DNA of 12,728 bases. Source: CAKSQF01 sp051867915 (GTDB taxonomy: Bacteria > Bacillota > Clostridia > Oscillospirales > CAG-272). The position numbers and the translations under genes are program-made. Positions 5,014 through 12,700 of the stretch are shown one piece after another (positions within the stretch are counted from its first letter, which is position 1; each line of letters begins with the position of its first letter). Location: NCBI GenBank assembly GCA_051867915.1, contig JBJDZJ010000101.1:1-12728 (forward strand), written 5' to 3'. Below the pieces are notes generated by a model, which was not told the DNA's origin, did not search any database, and saw only the letters and a list, made by a program, of their open reading frames with translations.

Positions 5014-6030
5014 ATGGCAGCAGTTATGTATTACGAAAAAGACTGTGACCTTTCCCTTCTGGACGGTAAGGTCGTAGCAGTGGTGGGCTATGGCTCTCAG
5101 GGTCACGCTCATGCACAGAACCTCCGCGACAGCGGTGTGAAGGTCATCATCGGTCTGTACGAGGGATCCAAGTCGGCAGAGCGCGCAAAGGCAGACGGAT
5201 TTGAGGTGTACAACACCGCAGACGCCGTCAAGAAGGCCGACATCGTTATGATCCTGGTCAACGACGAGAAGCAGGCAAAGCTCTACAAGGATTCGGTAGC
5301 CGACAATCTCCGTCCCGGCATGACCCTCTGCTTCGCACACGGCTTCAACATTCACTTCAAGCAGATCGTTCCCCCCGCAGATGTCAACATCATCATGATC
5401 GCACCCAAGGGTCCCGGACACACCGTCCGCTCCCAGTATGTCAAGGGTCAGGGTGTTCCCTGTCTGGTCGCTGTTGAGCAGAATGCCACCGGCAACGCTC
5501 ACGACATCGCTCTGGCTTACGCTCTGGGCATCGGCGGCGCCCGTGCAGGTGTTCTGGACACCACCTTCCGTGAGGAGACCGAAACCGACCTGTTCGGTGA
5601 GCAGTGCGTCCTCTGCGGCGGCGTTACCGCCCTGATGAAGGCAGGTTTTGATACTCTGGTTGAGGCAGGCTACAAGCCCGAGAATGCTTACTTTGAGTGC
5701 ATCCACGAGATGAAGCTGATCGTCGATCTGATCTTCGAGAAGGGCTTTGCCGGAATGCGCTACTCCATCTCCGACACCGCCGAGTACGGCGATTACACCG
5801 TCGGTCCCCGCATCATCACCGACGCTACCAAGGCCGAGATGAAGAAGGTTCTGACCGAGATTCAGAACGGCACCTTCGCCCGCAACTGGATCCTTGAAAA
5901 TCAGGCAAACCGTCCCTTCTTCAACGCTACCAAGAAGCTCCAGTCCGAGATTCTTCTGGAGCAGGTCGGCGCCGATCTGCGTTCCAAGATGAACTGGGGC
6001 GACAAGGAAGAGATCATCAAGGAAAAGTAA
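5014..6030 (+). CDS. ilvC: ketol-acid reductoisomerase, class I
   Basis: A 338-residue enzyme, the class I length. It isomerises and reduces 2-acetolactate or 2-aceto-2-hydroxybutyrate to the dihydroxy acids, using Mg and NAD(P)H. The Rossmann domain has GYGSQGHAHAQNL (25-37). The cofactor-selecting loop is GLYEGSKS (47-54). Catalytic H109 lies in FAHGF. In the knotted C-terminal domain the Mg ligands D192 and E196 (TDLFGEQ) are present, with E228, E232 and S251/S253. The ATG at 5014 follows AAAGGAGA with an 8-base spacer. The codons look strongly biased, which suggests high expression. Position 49 is Tyr and position 50 is Glu. Arg and a small residue are usual in NADPH enzymes, so NADH use is possible. 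The gene is complete. Confidence 0.97.
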   Translation: MAAVMYYEKDCDLSLLDGKVVAVVGYGSQGHAHAQNLRDSGVKVIIGLYEGSKSAERAKADGFEVYNTADAVKKADIVMILVNDEKQAKLYKDSVADNLRPGMTLCFAHGFNIHFKQIVPPADVNIIMIAPKGPGHTVRSQYVKGQGVPCLVAVEQNATGNAHDIALAYALGIGGARAGVLDTTFREETETDLFGEQCVLCGGVTALMKAGFDTLVEAGYKPENAYFECIHEMKLIVDLIFEKGFAGMRYSISDTAEYGDYTVGPRIITDATKAEMKKVLTEIQNGTFARNWILENQANRPFFNATKKLQSEILLEQVGADLRSKMNWGDKEEIIKEK

Positions 6031-6059
6031 TTTTCCCCGAAACGATTGATTTCATACAT

Positions 6060-6103
6060 TCGGATTTTACCGGGGCGGGTTCCCCCGCCCACGGTAAAGC
6101 CGA
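6060..6103 (+). other. very stable hairpin between ilvC and ilvD
   Basis: TTTACCG-GGGCGGG (6066-6079) pairs with CCCGCCC-A-CGGTAAA (6084-6098): 14 bp with one bulged A and a 4-nt loop. TCGG/CCGA (6060-6063 with 6100-6103) extends it beyond a small internal loop. No T run follows, so read-through is expected. It could protect the ilvC 3' end, guide RNA processing or partly stop transcription, giving more IlvC than IlvD. Confidence 0.6.
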
Positions 6104-6205
6104 CTTTCTTCGAATCCCTTCCCTTTCGTTTCCGTTCGCCCATGAAAACGGAAAGGAACGGATTTGAACAAATTTGCAAGACCGCATCAGGAAAGGAAAA
6201 TCGCC

Positions 6206-7867
6206 ATGAGATCGGATAAGATGAAACAGGGTCCCGACCGTGCCCCTCAGCGTTCTCTGCTGAAAGCCAACGGTTTCACCGACGAACAGATCAGAAAGCC
6301 TCTGATCGGCATCGTCAACTCCTTCAATGAGGTTGTCCCCGGACACAGCCATCTGGAAACCATTTCCAGAGCGGTCAAGGACGGCGTTCTCGCCGCAGGG
6401 GGAACGCCTATGGAATTCAACACCATCGCCGTCTGCGACGGTCTGGCAATGGGTCACGAAGGGATGAAGTATTCCCTCGTCACCCGTGAGCTGATCGCCG
6501 ACAGCGTTGAATGTATGGTCAAGGCTCACTGCTTTGACGGTCTGGTTTTCATCCCCAACTGCGACAAAATCGTCCCCGGTATGCTGATTGCTGCCGCCAG
6601 ACTGAACATTCCGTCCATCTTCTGTTCGGGCGGTCCCATGCTGTCCCTCTGCGGCAAAAACGGCAAGGGCATGGACCTGAACACCGTCTTTGAGGCAGTA
6701 GGCGGCTACATGCAGGGAACGGTATCCGACGAGACGCTGGACTATGTAGAGGAATACGCCTGCCCCGGATGCGGCTCCTGCTCCGGTATGTTCACGGCAA
6801 ACTCCATGAACTGTCTGTGCGAGGCGCTGGGCATGGCTCTCCCCGGCAACGGCACCATTCCCGCCGTCTACGGTGCAAGACTTCGCCTTGCCAAGAATGC
6901 TGGTGCCAGAATTGTCAGAATGGTGGAAGAGGATCTGAAGCCCTCCGAGATTCTGACCGAGGCGGCATTCAGGAATGCGCTGACCGTAGACATGGCGCTG
7001 GGCTGTTCCTCCAATTCCCTGCTCCATCTGACGGCTCTTGCCCATGAGGCAGGCGTACCCTTTGATATGCACTATGTCAACGAGATTTCCGAACACACCC
7101 CCAATCTTTGCCACCTTGCCCCTGCCGGAACCGTTCATATGCAGGATCTCAATGCGGTGGGCGGCGTCTACGCCGTCATGAACGAGGTTTCCAAGGCAGG
7201 ACTGCTGGACCTGTCCCTGATGACCGTCACCGGTAAAACCGTCGGCGAGAACATCGCCGGACACGAAGCCACCGATCCCGAGATCATCCGCCCCATCGAC
7301 AATCCCTTCACCAAGACCGGCGGACTGGCGGTTCTGTTTGGCTCCCTTGCCCCCGACGGTGCGGCAGTCAAGCGTTCGGCAGTGGCTCCCGAGATGCTCT
7401 GTCACAAAGGACCCGCACGGGTATTTGAGTCCGAAGAAGAAGCGATTGCCGCCATCTATGCCGGAAAGATCGTTGCCGGCGATGTGGTGGTCATCCGAAA
7501 TGAAGGTCCTGCCGGCGGTCCCGGCATGAGAGAGATGCTCTCCCCCACCTCCGCCATCTGCGGTATGGGACTTGACAAGTCGGTTGCCCTGATTACCGAC
7601 GGTCGATTCTCGGGTGCTACCCGCGGTGCATCCATCGGTCATGTTTCCCCCGAAGCCGTTCACGGCGGTCCCATCGCCTATGTGAAGGAAGGCGACATCA
7701 TTTCCATCAACATTCCCGAATACCGCATTGATCTGGAGGTATCCGAGGAGGAGATGGCAGAGCGTAAAAAGACCATCCACCCGTCAGTCAAGACCGATTT
7801 GAAGGGTTATCTGGCACGGTACGCCCGCACGGTGGCATCGGCAGACAAGGGCGCAATCGTTCAGTGA
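6206..7867 (+). CDS. ilvD: dihydroxy-acid dehydratase
   Basis: A 553-residue Fe-S enzyme that dehydrates 2,3-dihydroxyisovalerate and 2,3-dihydroxy-3-methylvalerate to the 2-oxo acids of valine and isoleucine. Cluster cysteines are seen at C119 (PNCDKIVPG) and C192 (CPGCGSCSGMF). The third cysteine known from [2Fe-2S] enzymes is replaced by G46 (VVPGHSH). This suggests the oxygen-sensitive E. coli-like [4Fe-4S] form and fits an anaerobe. SDGRFSGATRG near the C-terminus is also typical. I chose ATG 6206, preceded by AGGAAAGGA (6189-6197), because MRSDKMKQG matches the usual N-terminus. A TTG at 6164 in the same frame has its own AAAGGA and would add 14 residues, but it is less likely. The 175-nt gap to ilvC holds a strong hairpin. 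The stop codon lies inside a 13-bp inverted repeat. Confidence 0.96.
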   Translation: MRSDKMKQGPDRAPQRSLLKANGFTDEQIRKPLIGIVNSFNEVVPGHSHLETISRAVKDGVLAAGGTPMEFNTIAVCDGLAMGHEGMKYSLVTRELIADSVECMVKAHCFDGLVFIPNCDKIVPGMLIAAARLNIPSIFCSGGPMLSLCGKNGKGMDLNTVFEAVGGYMQGTVSDETLDYVEEYACPGCGSCSGMFTANSMNCLCEALGMALPGNGTIPAVYGARLRLAKNAGARIVRMVEEDLKPSEILTEAAFRNALTVDMALGCSSNSLLHLTALAHEAGVPFDMHYVNEISEHTPNLCHLAPAGTVHMQDLNAVGGVYAVMNEVSKAGLLDLSLMTVTGKTVGENIAGHEATDPEIIRPIDNPFTKTGGLAVLFGSLAPDGAAVKRSAVAPEMLCHKGPARVFESEEEAIAAIYAGKIVAGDVVVIRNEGPAGGPGMREMLSPTSAICGMGLDKSVALITDGRFSGATRGASIGHVSPEAVHGGPIAYVKEGDIISINIPEYRIDLEVSEEEMAERKKTIHPSVKTDLKGYLARYARTVASADKGAIVQ

Positions 7868-7885
7868 CTGAAGTCACTGAACGAT
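7856..7885. repeat. 13-bp perfect inverted repeat spanning the ilvD stop codon
   Basis: ATCGTTCAGTGAC (7856-7868) is the exact reverse complement of 7873-7885, with loop TGAA. The ilvD stop TGA (7865-7867) lies in the 5' arm, so the last ilvD codons are part of the stem. No T run follows directly. It is the first of several palindromes in the ilvD-leuA gap. Confidence 0.75.
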
Positions 7886-7887
7886 CA

Positions 7888-8005
7888 GAGTTGCTTCGCA
7901 ACTCCCCTCCTATTGTTCCATATAATGGGTAAACCCATTTACCGAACGATCCCACTCCGATTGCTTCTGTAAACGAACGATGTCACCGGACGATCGGAGT
8001 TACCG
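7888..8005. repeat. cluster of short palindromes and related repeats between ilvD and leuA
   Basis: GAGTTGC-TTC-GCAACTC (7888-7904) is a 7-bp hairpin. AATGGGT/ACCCATT (7924-7939) and GGTAAA/TTTACC (7928-7943) overlap as alternative hairpins. ACTCCGAT (7954-7961) pairs with ATCGGAGT (7993-8000). GAACGATCAGAGTTGC (7879-7894) recurs at 7988-8003 as GGACGATCGGAGTTAC, 13 of 16 bases the same, and GAACGAT is also found at 7944 and 7975. The gap (7868-8073) looks like decayed copies of a palindromic repeat family. I see no gene or clear promoter in it. Confidence 0.55.
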
Positions 8006-8073
8006 GCAAGCACCCCACCGGGATGTTGACTTTTCACGGTTTTCGAAACCAATACTTAATAAGGAGAACTATA

Positions 8074-9579
8074 ATGGGCAGAATTAAAATATTTGACACA
8101 ACCCTTCGGGACGGCGAACAGTCCCCGGGCTGTTCTATGAATCTTTCCGAAAAACTGGAGGTGGCAAGACAGCTGGAGCGGCTGAAGGTCGATGTCATTG
8201 AGGCAGGCTTCGCCATCTCCTCCCCCGGCGATTTCGAATCGGTGAAAAGCATTGCCGAGGCGGTTCATGACTGCACCGTTGCCTCTCTGGCAAGATGTAC
8301 CTACGGAGATATTGACGCCGCATGGAATGCCGTCAAGAACGCCGTTGATCCCCGAATCCATGTATTCATCGCCACTTCTCCCGTCCATATGCAGTACAAA
8401 CTCCGCATGACCCCCGAGCAGGTTCTTGCCAAGGTGGATGAAATGGTGAAATATGCCGCATCCTACTGCAAAAACATCGAATTTTCCTGCGAGGATGCCA
8501 CCCGATCCGACCCCGAATTTCTGAAGGTCGTCATCGACCGTGCCATCAAAGCCGGTGCCACGGTTATCAATGTACCCGACACGGTGGGGTACACCACGCC
8601 TTCCGAGATGAAGAGTCTGATCTCCTACCTCATCGAGAATGTCCCCGACTCGGACAAGGTGGAATATTCGGTTCACTGTCACAACGATCTGGGCATGGCG
8701 GTTGCCAATGCGCTGGCAGGCGTTCAGGGCGGCGCACTTCAGATCGAATGTACCGTCAACGGCATCGGAGAGCGTGCGGGCAACACCTCTCTTGAAGAAG
8801 CGGTTATGGCAATGCGCACCCGTCCCAATCTCTACGGTGAGCTTCCCCGTATCGACACCCGTCAGATCTACCGTTCCTCCAATCTGGTTTACAATATCAT
8901 CGGTCAGACCGCACCTCACAACAAGCCCATCGTCGGAGCCAATGCCTTTGCCCATGAATCGGGCATCCATCAGCACGGCGTTCTCGCCAACAAAGCGACC
9001 TACGAGATCCTGACCCCCGAATCGGTGGGCGTTGCCACCAATTCCATCATTTTGGGCAAGCATTCGGGCAAGCACGCCTTCTCTGCCCGTCTATCCGAAA
9101 TGGGCTACAAGCTCACCGAGGATCAGATCACCGAAGCCTTCACCAAGTTCAAGGATCTGTGCGACAAGAAGAAGGATGTCACCGACTCGGACATCGAAGC
9201 GCTGGTCAACAATACCGCCACCACGCCTGTGGAGGAAAAATACCGCTTTGTTGCCTTCAAGGTATCCACCAAGGGCAAGAGCGGCGTTGAGGGAACCATC
9301 TGCCTGCGGCATGAGAACCGGTTCTTGGAGGAAACCTACTGCGGAGACGGCTCCATCGACTCTCTGTATGCCGCCATCGACCGTATCATCGAGGTTCCCG
9401 ATCATGTTCTGGAAAAGTTTGCCATCAATGCCGTTTCCGAGGGCAAGGAAACCCTGGGCGAGGTGAATCTGCGGATTCGTTGCGGCGACGAGACTCACAA
9501 CGGTCACGGTCTGTCCACCGACATTCTGGAGGCTGCCATCATCGCCTACCTCAATGCCGTCAATCACATCATGAACTGA
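8074..9579 (+). CDS. leuA: 2-isopropylmalate synthase
   Basis: A 501-residue enzyme that joins acetyl-CoA and 2-oxoisovalerate to give 2-isopropylmalate, the committed step to leucine. The TIM-barrel part begins FDTTLRDGEQSPG, with the active-site R12-D13 and E15. The metal-binding HCHND motif is at 201-205, followed by GIGERAGN. Residues from about 385 on, starting at EEKYRFVAF and ending TDILEAAIIAYLNAVN, form the regulatory domain that binds leucine for feedback inhibition in known LeuA. The ATG at 8074 has AAGGAG (8061-8066) seven bases upstream. A TTG at 8023 in frame would add 17 residues unlike the family. It lies 206 nt after ilvD across a repeat-rich gap and is the first of the leu genes. 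Confidence 0.97.
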   Translation: MGRIKIFDTTLRDGEQSPGCSMNLSEKLEVARQLERLKVDVIEAGFAISSPGDFESVKSIAEAVHDCTVASLARCTYGDIDAAWNAVKNAVDPRIHVFIATSPVHMQYKLRMTPEQVLAKVDEMVKYAASYCKNIEFSCEDATRSDPEFLKVVIDRAIKAGATVINVPDTVGYTTPSEMKSLISYLIENVPDSDKVEYSVHCHNDLGMAVANALAGVQGGALQIECTVNGIGERAGNTSLEEAVMAMRTRPNLYGELPRIDTRQIYRSSNLVYNIIGQTAPHNKPIVGANAFAHESGIHQHGVLANKATYEILTPESVGVATNSIILGKHSGKHAFSARLSEMGYKLTEDQITEAFTKFKDLCDKKKDVTDSDIEALVNNTATTPVEEKYRFVAFKVSTKGKSGVEGTICLRHENRFLEETYCGDGSIDSLYAAIDRIIEVPDHVLEKFAINAVSEGKETLGEVNLRIRCGDETHNGHGLSTDILEAAIIAYLNAVNHIMN

Positions 9580-9590
9580 CGAATTAGGGC

Positions 9591-9604
9591 ATTTTGATCA
9601 AAAT
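9591..9604. promoter_or_regulatory. 14-bp perfect palindrome between leuA and leuC
   Basis: ATTTTGATCAAAAT reads the same on both strands. It could be a protein binding site or a small RNA hairpin. No promoter is obvious next to it. It has an even centre and so does not fit the odd-centred CodY box (AATTTTCWGAAAATT). Confidence 0.3.
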
Positions 9605-9639
9605 TCAATGATATTTACATGAAAGGCAGGGTCATCGCA

Positions 9640-10899
9640 ATGGCAATGACAATGACACAGAAAATCCTCGCCGCTCACGCCGGTCTTCCCTCGGTGGAAG
9701 CCGGACAGTTGATTCTGGCAAACTTAGATATGGTTCTCGGCAACGATGTCACCACTCCTGTGGCAATCCGGGAATTCAACCGTCTGGGACACACCTCTGT
9801 CTTTGACAAGGATAAGATTTCCATGGTTATGGACCACTTTACCCCCAACAAGGACATCAAAGCGGCAACCCAGTGCAAAATGTGCCGGGATTTCGCCGAC
9901 GAATACGAAATCACTCACTACTTTGAAGTGGGCGAAATGGGCATCGAACACGCCCTGCTCCCCGAAAAGGGACTGGTGGTCGCCGGTGACGTGGTGATCG
10001 GTGCCGATTCCCACACCTGCACCTACGGTGCGCTGGGTGCCTTCTCCACCGGCGTCGGCTCTACCGACATGGCTTGCGGTATGGCAACCGGTAAGGCATG
10101 GTTCAAGGTCCCCTCAGCCATCAAATTCAATCTGACCGGTTCCCTTCAGGGATGGGCATCCGGCAAGGATGTGATCCTCACCATCATCGGCATGATCGGT
10201 GTGGACGGCGCCCTCTACAAGTCCATGGAATTCGTGGGTGATGGCGTTCACAGCCTGTCCATGGCTGACCGTCTGTGCATGGCAAATATGGCCATCGAGG
10301 CGGGCGGCAAGAACGGCATCTTTGAGGTGGACGACAAGACCCTTGATTACATAAAGGAAGCAGGCGGCAGGCAGCCCACCGTCTATGCGCCCGATCCCGA
10401 CGCCGTTTACGAGGCGGAATACACCATTGATCTTTCCAAGATCGTTCCCACGGTGGCATTCCCCCATCTTCCCGAAAACACCCGCCCCGTCAGCGAGGCA
10501 GGACAGGTGAAGATTGATCAGGTGGTCATCGGATCCTGCACCAACGGCAGACTGGAAGACCTGATCGCCGCCGCCAAGGTTCTGGAAGGACGGCATATCG
10601 CCAAGAATCTTCGCTGTATCGTGATTCCCGCAACCCAGAAAATCTGGGAGCAGGCCATGGAGATGGGTCTGTTCAAGACCTTCATCCATGCGGGAGCGGT
10701 GGTTTCCACCCCCACCTGCGGACCCTGTCTGGGCGGTCATATGGGCATTCTTGCCGATGGGGAGCGTGCCGTTGCCACCACCAACCGCAATTTCGTAGGC
10801 AGAATGGGACATCCCGGCTCCGAGGTCTATCTGGCAAGTCCCGCCGTCGCCGCCGCGTCGGCAGTGCTGGGCAGAATTGCATCACCCGATGAACTGTAA
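9640..10899 (+). CDS. leuC: 3-isopropylmalate dehydratase, large subunit
   Basis: A 419-residue aconitase-family subunit that, with LeuD, isomerises 2-isopropylmalate to 3-isopropylmalate. The three [4Fe-4S] cysteines are C300 (GSCTNGR) and C360/C363 (CGPCLGG). GADSHTCTYGALGAFSTGVGSTD is the substrate and cluster-side motif of the family. The length of about 420 places it in the shorter LeuC/homoaconitase-type group seen in clostridia and archaea, rather than the E. coli form of about 466. Of several in-frame ATGs (9619, 9640, 9646, 9652) I chose 9640. AAAGGCAGGG ends eight bases before it, and the product MAMTMTQKILAAHAG matches the usual start. It lies 60 nt after leuA and 15 nt before leuD. 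Confidence 0.95.
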   Translation: MAMTMTQKILAAHAGLPSVEAGQLILANLDMVLGNDVTTPVAIREFNRLGHTSVFDKDKISMVMDHFTPNKDIKAATQCKMCRDFADEYEITHYFEVGEMGIEHALLPEKGLVVAGDVVIGADSHTCTYGALGAFSTGVGSTDMACGMATGKAWFKVPSAIKFNLTGSLQGWASGKDVILTIIGMIGVDGALYKSMEFVGDGVHSLSMADRLCMANMAIEAGGKNGIFEVDDKTLDYIKEAGGRQPTVYAPDPDAVYEAEYTIDLSKIVPTVAFPHLPENTRPVSEAGQVKIDQVVIGSCTNGRLEDLIAAAKVLEGRHIAKNLRCIVIPATQKIWEQAMEMGLFKTFIHAGAVVSTPTCGPCLGGHMGILADGERAVATTNRNFVGRMGHPGSEVYLASPAVAAASAVLGRIASPDEL

Positions 10900-10914
10900 C
10901 TTGGAGGAACGACC

Positions 10915-11409
10915 ATGAAATTTGACGGAAAAGTAATCAAATATGCCGACAATGTGGACACCGATGTCATTATCCCTGCCCGCTACCTGAATACCATTGA
11001 CAAGAAGGAGCTTGCCTCCCACTGCATGGAAGATCTGGATACCACCTTCGTCAGTCGGGTTCAGCCCGGTGACATTATGGTGGCAGGATGGAATTTCGGA
11101 TGCGGCTCTTCCCGTGAACACGCTCCCATTGCCATCAAGGAAAGCGGAATCGCTCTGGTGATTGCCAAATCCTTTGCCCGCATTTTCTACCGCAACTCCA
11201 TCAACATCGGTCTTCCCATTGTGGAATGTCCCGAAGCCGTGGACGCCATCGAAGAAGGTCATCTCCTGTCCGCCGATATGGACAACGGCATCATCCGTGA
11301 TCTGACCACAGGGAAAGAGTTCAGGACTCAGCCCTTCCCCGACTTCATCCAGAAGATCATTCTTGCCGGCGGTCTGATTCCCGCCATTTCAGAAGGAATC
11401 ATCCGCTGA
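10915..11409 (+). CDS. leuD: 3-isopropylmalate dehydratase, small subunit
   Basis: A 164-residue swivelling domain subunit that completes the active site of LeuC. Recognised features are NVDTDVIIPARYLNT (13-27), the family's substrate-recognition region, and GWNFGCGSSREHAP (58-71), the conserved loop carrying catalytic-site residues. The length suits the clostridial and archaeal LeuD type that pairs with a LeuC of about 420 residues. The ATG at 10915 follows GGAGGA (10903-10908), starting 15 nt after the leuC stop. This close spacing suggests coupled translation and matched amounts of the two subunits. Confidence 0.96.
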   Translation: MKFDGKVIKYADNVDTDVIIPARYLNTIDKKELASHCMEDLDTTFVSRVQPGDIMVAGWNFGCGSSREHAPIAIKESGIALVIAKSFARIFYRNSINIGLPIVECPEAVDAIEEGHLLSADMDNGIIRDLTTGKEFRTQPFPDFIQKIILAGGLIPAISEGIIR

Positions 11410-11451
11410 ATCGGGCAAGCCGGAAGGAACAGAAAGGATTGGAACAAAGTT

Positions 11452-12519
11452 ATGAACTATAACATTGCGCTTCTTCGGGGCGACGGAATCGGTCCCGAAA
11501 TCGTAGACAGTGCCTGCCGGGTACTGGAAAAAATCGGTGAGGTCTACGGACACACCTTCACCTTCACCCGCTATCTCATCGGTGGCGCCGCTATTGACGC
11601 CTGCGGTGAGCCTCTCCCCAAGGAGACGGTGGAGGGCTGTCTGGCATCCGACTCGGTACTTTTGGGTGCCGTGGGCGGTCCCAAGTGGGATCACCTCTCG
11701 GGCGACACCCGTCCCGAGAAGGGACTGCTGGGCATCCGTGCCGCCATGGGTCTTTATACCAACATCCGTCCCGCAAAACTCTACCCCGCCCTTGCCGACG
11801 CATCCCCTCTGCGTGCCGACACCGCCAAAAAGGGTGTGGATCTGGTCATGTTCCGGGAACTGATCGGCGGCATCTACTTCGGCAATCGAGGCAGAAACGA
11901 GGACGGAACGGTGGCATTTGACACCGAGCAGTATTCGGTCATGGAGGTGGAGCGCATTGCCCGTGCCGCATTTGAAGCGGCAAGACTGCGCAGAAAGAAG
12001 GTCACCTCCATCGACAAGGCAAATGTGCTGGAAACCTCCCGTCTCTGGAGAGAGACCGTCCATCGGATTGCCAAGGAATATCCCGATGTGGAATGCAGTG
12101 ATATGCTGGTGGACAACACCGCCATGCAGCTGGTCAAGAATCCTGCCCAGTTCGATGTCATTCTGACCACCAATATGTTCGGTGACATCCTGTCCGATGA
12201 GGCTTCCCAGATCACGGGTTCCATCGGAATGTTGCCCTCCGCCTCCATCGGCGACGGCACAAGAGGACTGTATGAACCCATTCACGGCTCCGCCCCCGAT
12301 ATTGCAGGCACCGGCAAGGCGAACCCCATTGCCACCATCCTGTCCGCCGCCATGATGCTTCGCTACGCCTTCAAGCTGGAAAATGAAGCCAGAGCCATCG
12401 AGACTGCCGTTGACCGGGTTCTGGATGCCGGCTGGCGCACCGCCGATCTGGTGGGTAATGCCGACATGACGCCCCTTTCCTGCGACGAGATGACCGACAA
12501 GATTCTGGAGCAAATCTGA
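11452..12519 (+). CDS. leuB: 3-isopropylmalate dehydrogenase
   Basis: A 355-residue NAD-dependent beta-decarboxylating dehydrogenase that turns 3-isopropylmalate into 2-oxoisocaproate, the direct leucine precursor. The N-terminus LLRGDGIGPEIV, the Mg-binding stretch TNMFGDILSDEASQITGS, and the NAD loop EPIHGSAPDIAGTGKANP identify it. RELIGGIYFG is present, as expected for leuB rather than isocitrate dehydrogenase. The ATG at 11452 has AAAGGA (11433-11438) 13 bases upstream, a longer spacing than for the other genes. Translation may therefore be weaker or help may come from GGAAC at 11441. It lies 42 nt after leuD and is the last gene of the operon, with a strong terminator 19 nt later. Confidence 0.97.
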   Translation: MNYNIALLRGDGIGPEIVDSACRVLEKIGEVYGHTFTFTRYLIGGAAIDACGEPLPKETVEGCLASDSVLLGAVGGPKWDHLSGDTRPEKGLLGIRAAMGLYTNIRPAKLYPALADASPLRADTAKKGVDLVMFRELIGGIYFGNRGRNEDGTVAFDTEQYSVMEVERIARAAFEAARLRRKKVTSIDKANVLETSRLWRETVHRIAKEYPDVECSDMLVDNTAMQLVKNPAQFDVILTTNMFGDILSDEASQITGSIGMLPSASIGDGTRGLYEPIHGSAPDIAGTGKANPIATILSAAMMLRYAFKLENEARAIETAVDRVLDAGWRTADLVGNADMTPLSCDEMTDKILEQI

Positions 12520-12537
12520 TAACAACCGAATGATGAA

Positions 12538-12584
12538 AACACCCCCGAAGAGGCAAAAGAAATGCCGCTTCGGGGGTGTTGTTT
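12538..12584 (+). terminator. operon terminator, likely bidirectional
   Basis: AACACCCCCGAAG (12538-12550) is the exact complement of 12568-12580, a 13-bp stem. GGCA/TGCC (12552-12555 with 12563-12566) adds an inner helix past one A-G mismatch. TGTTGTTT follows on the plus strand, and TGTTTTCATC on the minus strand. This is strong enough to end the operon message and to shield it from transcription coming the other way. Confidence 0.88.
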
Positions 12585-12596
12585 ACGGTCGGCGTG

Positions 12597-12689
12597 TCAG
12601 GCGACCTTTTTCAACTCTCGGTTGATGCGGATACGGGAGCCGAGTGCTGCAAAAACAAACAGGCTGTCCGATCGTGATATAATCCCCAT
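12597..12689 (-). CDS. hypothetical 30-residue reading frame, possibly a gene remnant
   Basis: ATG at 12687-12689, stop TGA at 12597-12599. It contains LFVFAALGSRIRINRELKKV. The frame is open further upstream to about 12720. The codons (GGC, ATC, AAC, GTC, GCC) are like those of the operon, which is more than expected by chance over such a short stretch. I see no ribosome binding site and recognise no family. It may be the end of a broken gene or coincidence. Confidence 0.25.
   Translation of the reverse strand: MGIISRSDSLFVFAALGSRIRINRELKKVA
12675..12683 (+). promoter_or_regulatory. possible extended -10 promoter
   Basis: TGATATAAT is a perfect TATAAT with an upstream TG. At 17-nt spacing the -35 region reads ACAAAC, a poor match, so activity would rely on the extended -10. 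It points toward the reading frame at 12701. Confidence 0.45.
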
Positions 12690-12700
12690 AGAGTAGACAC

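Noticed and set aside
6164..6205. TTG start of ilvD at 6164
   Set aside because: It has an AAAGGA at a suitable distance, but the extra 14 residues are unlike the family and ATG 6206 has its own strong site.
6017..7780. 587-codon minus-strand frame across ilvD
   Set aside because: The same effect: an antisense shadow of a complete, well-conserved gene.
7856..8005. CRISPR array
   Set aside because: Repeat units differ in sequence, spacing and orientation, and there are no equal-length spacers or cas genes.
8023..8073. TTG start of leuA at 8023
   Set aside because: No ribosome site, and the added residues do not look like LeuA; AAGGAG before ATG 8074 decides it.
9591..9604. CodY box
   Set aside because: The even-centred palindrome lacks the CWG centre of AATTTTCWGAAAATT.
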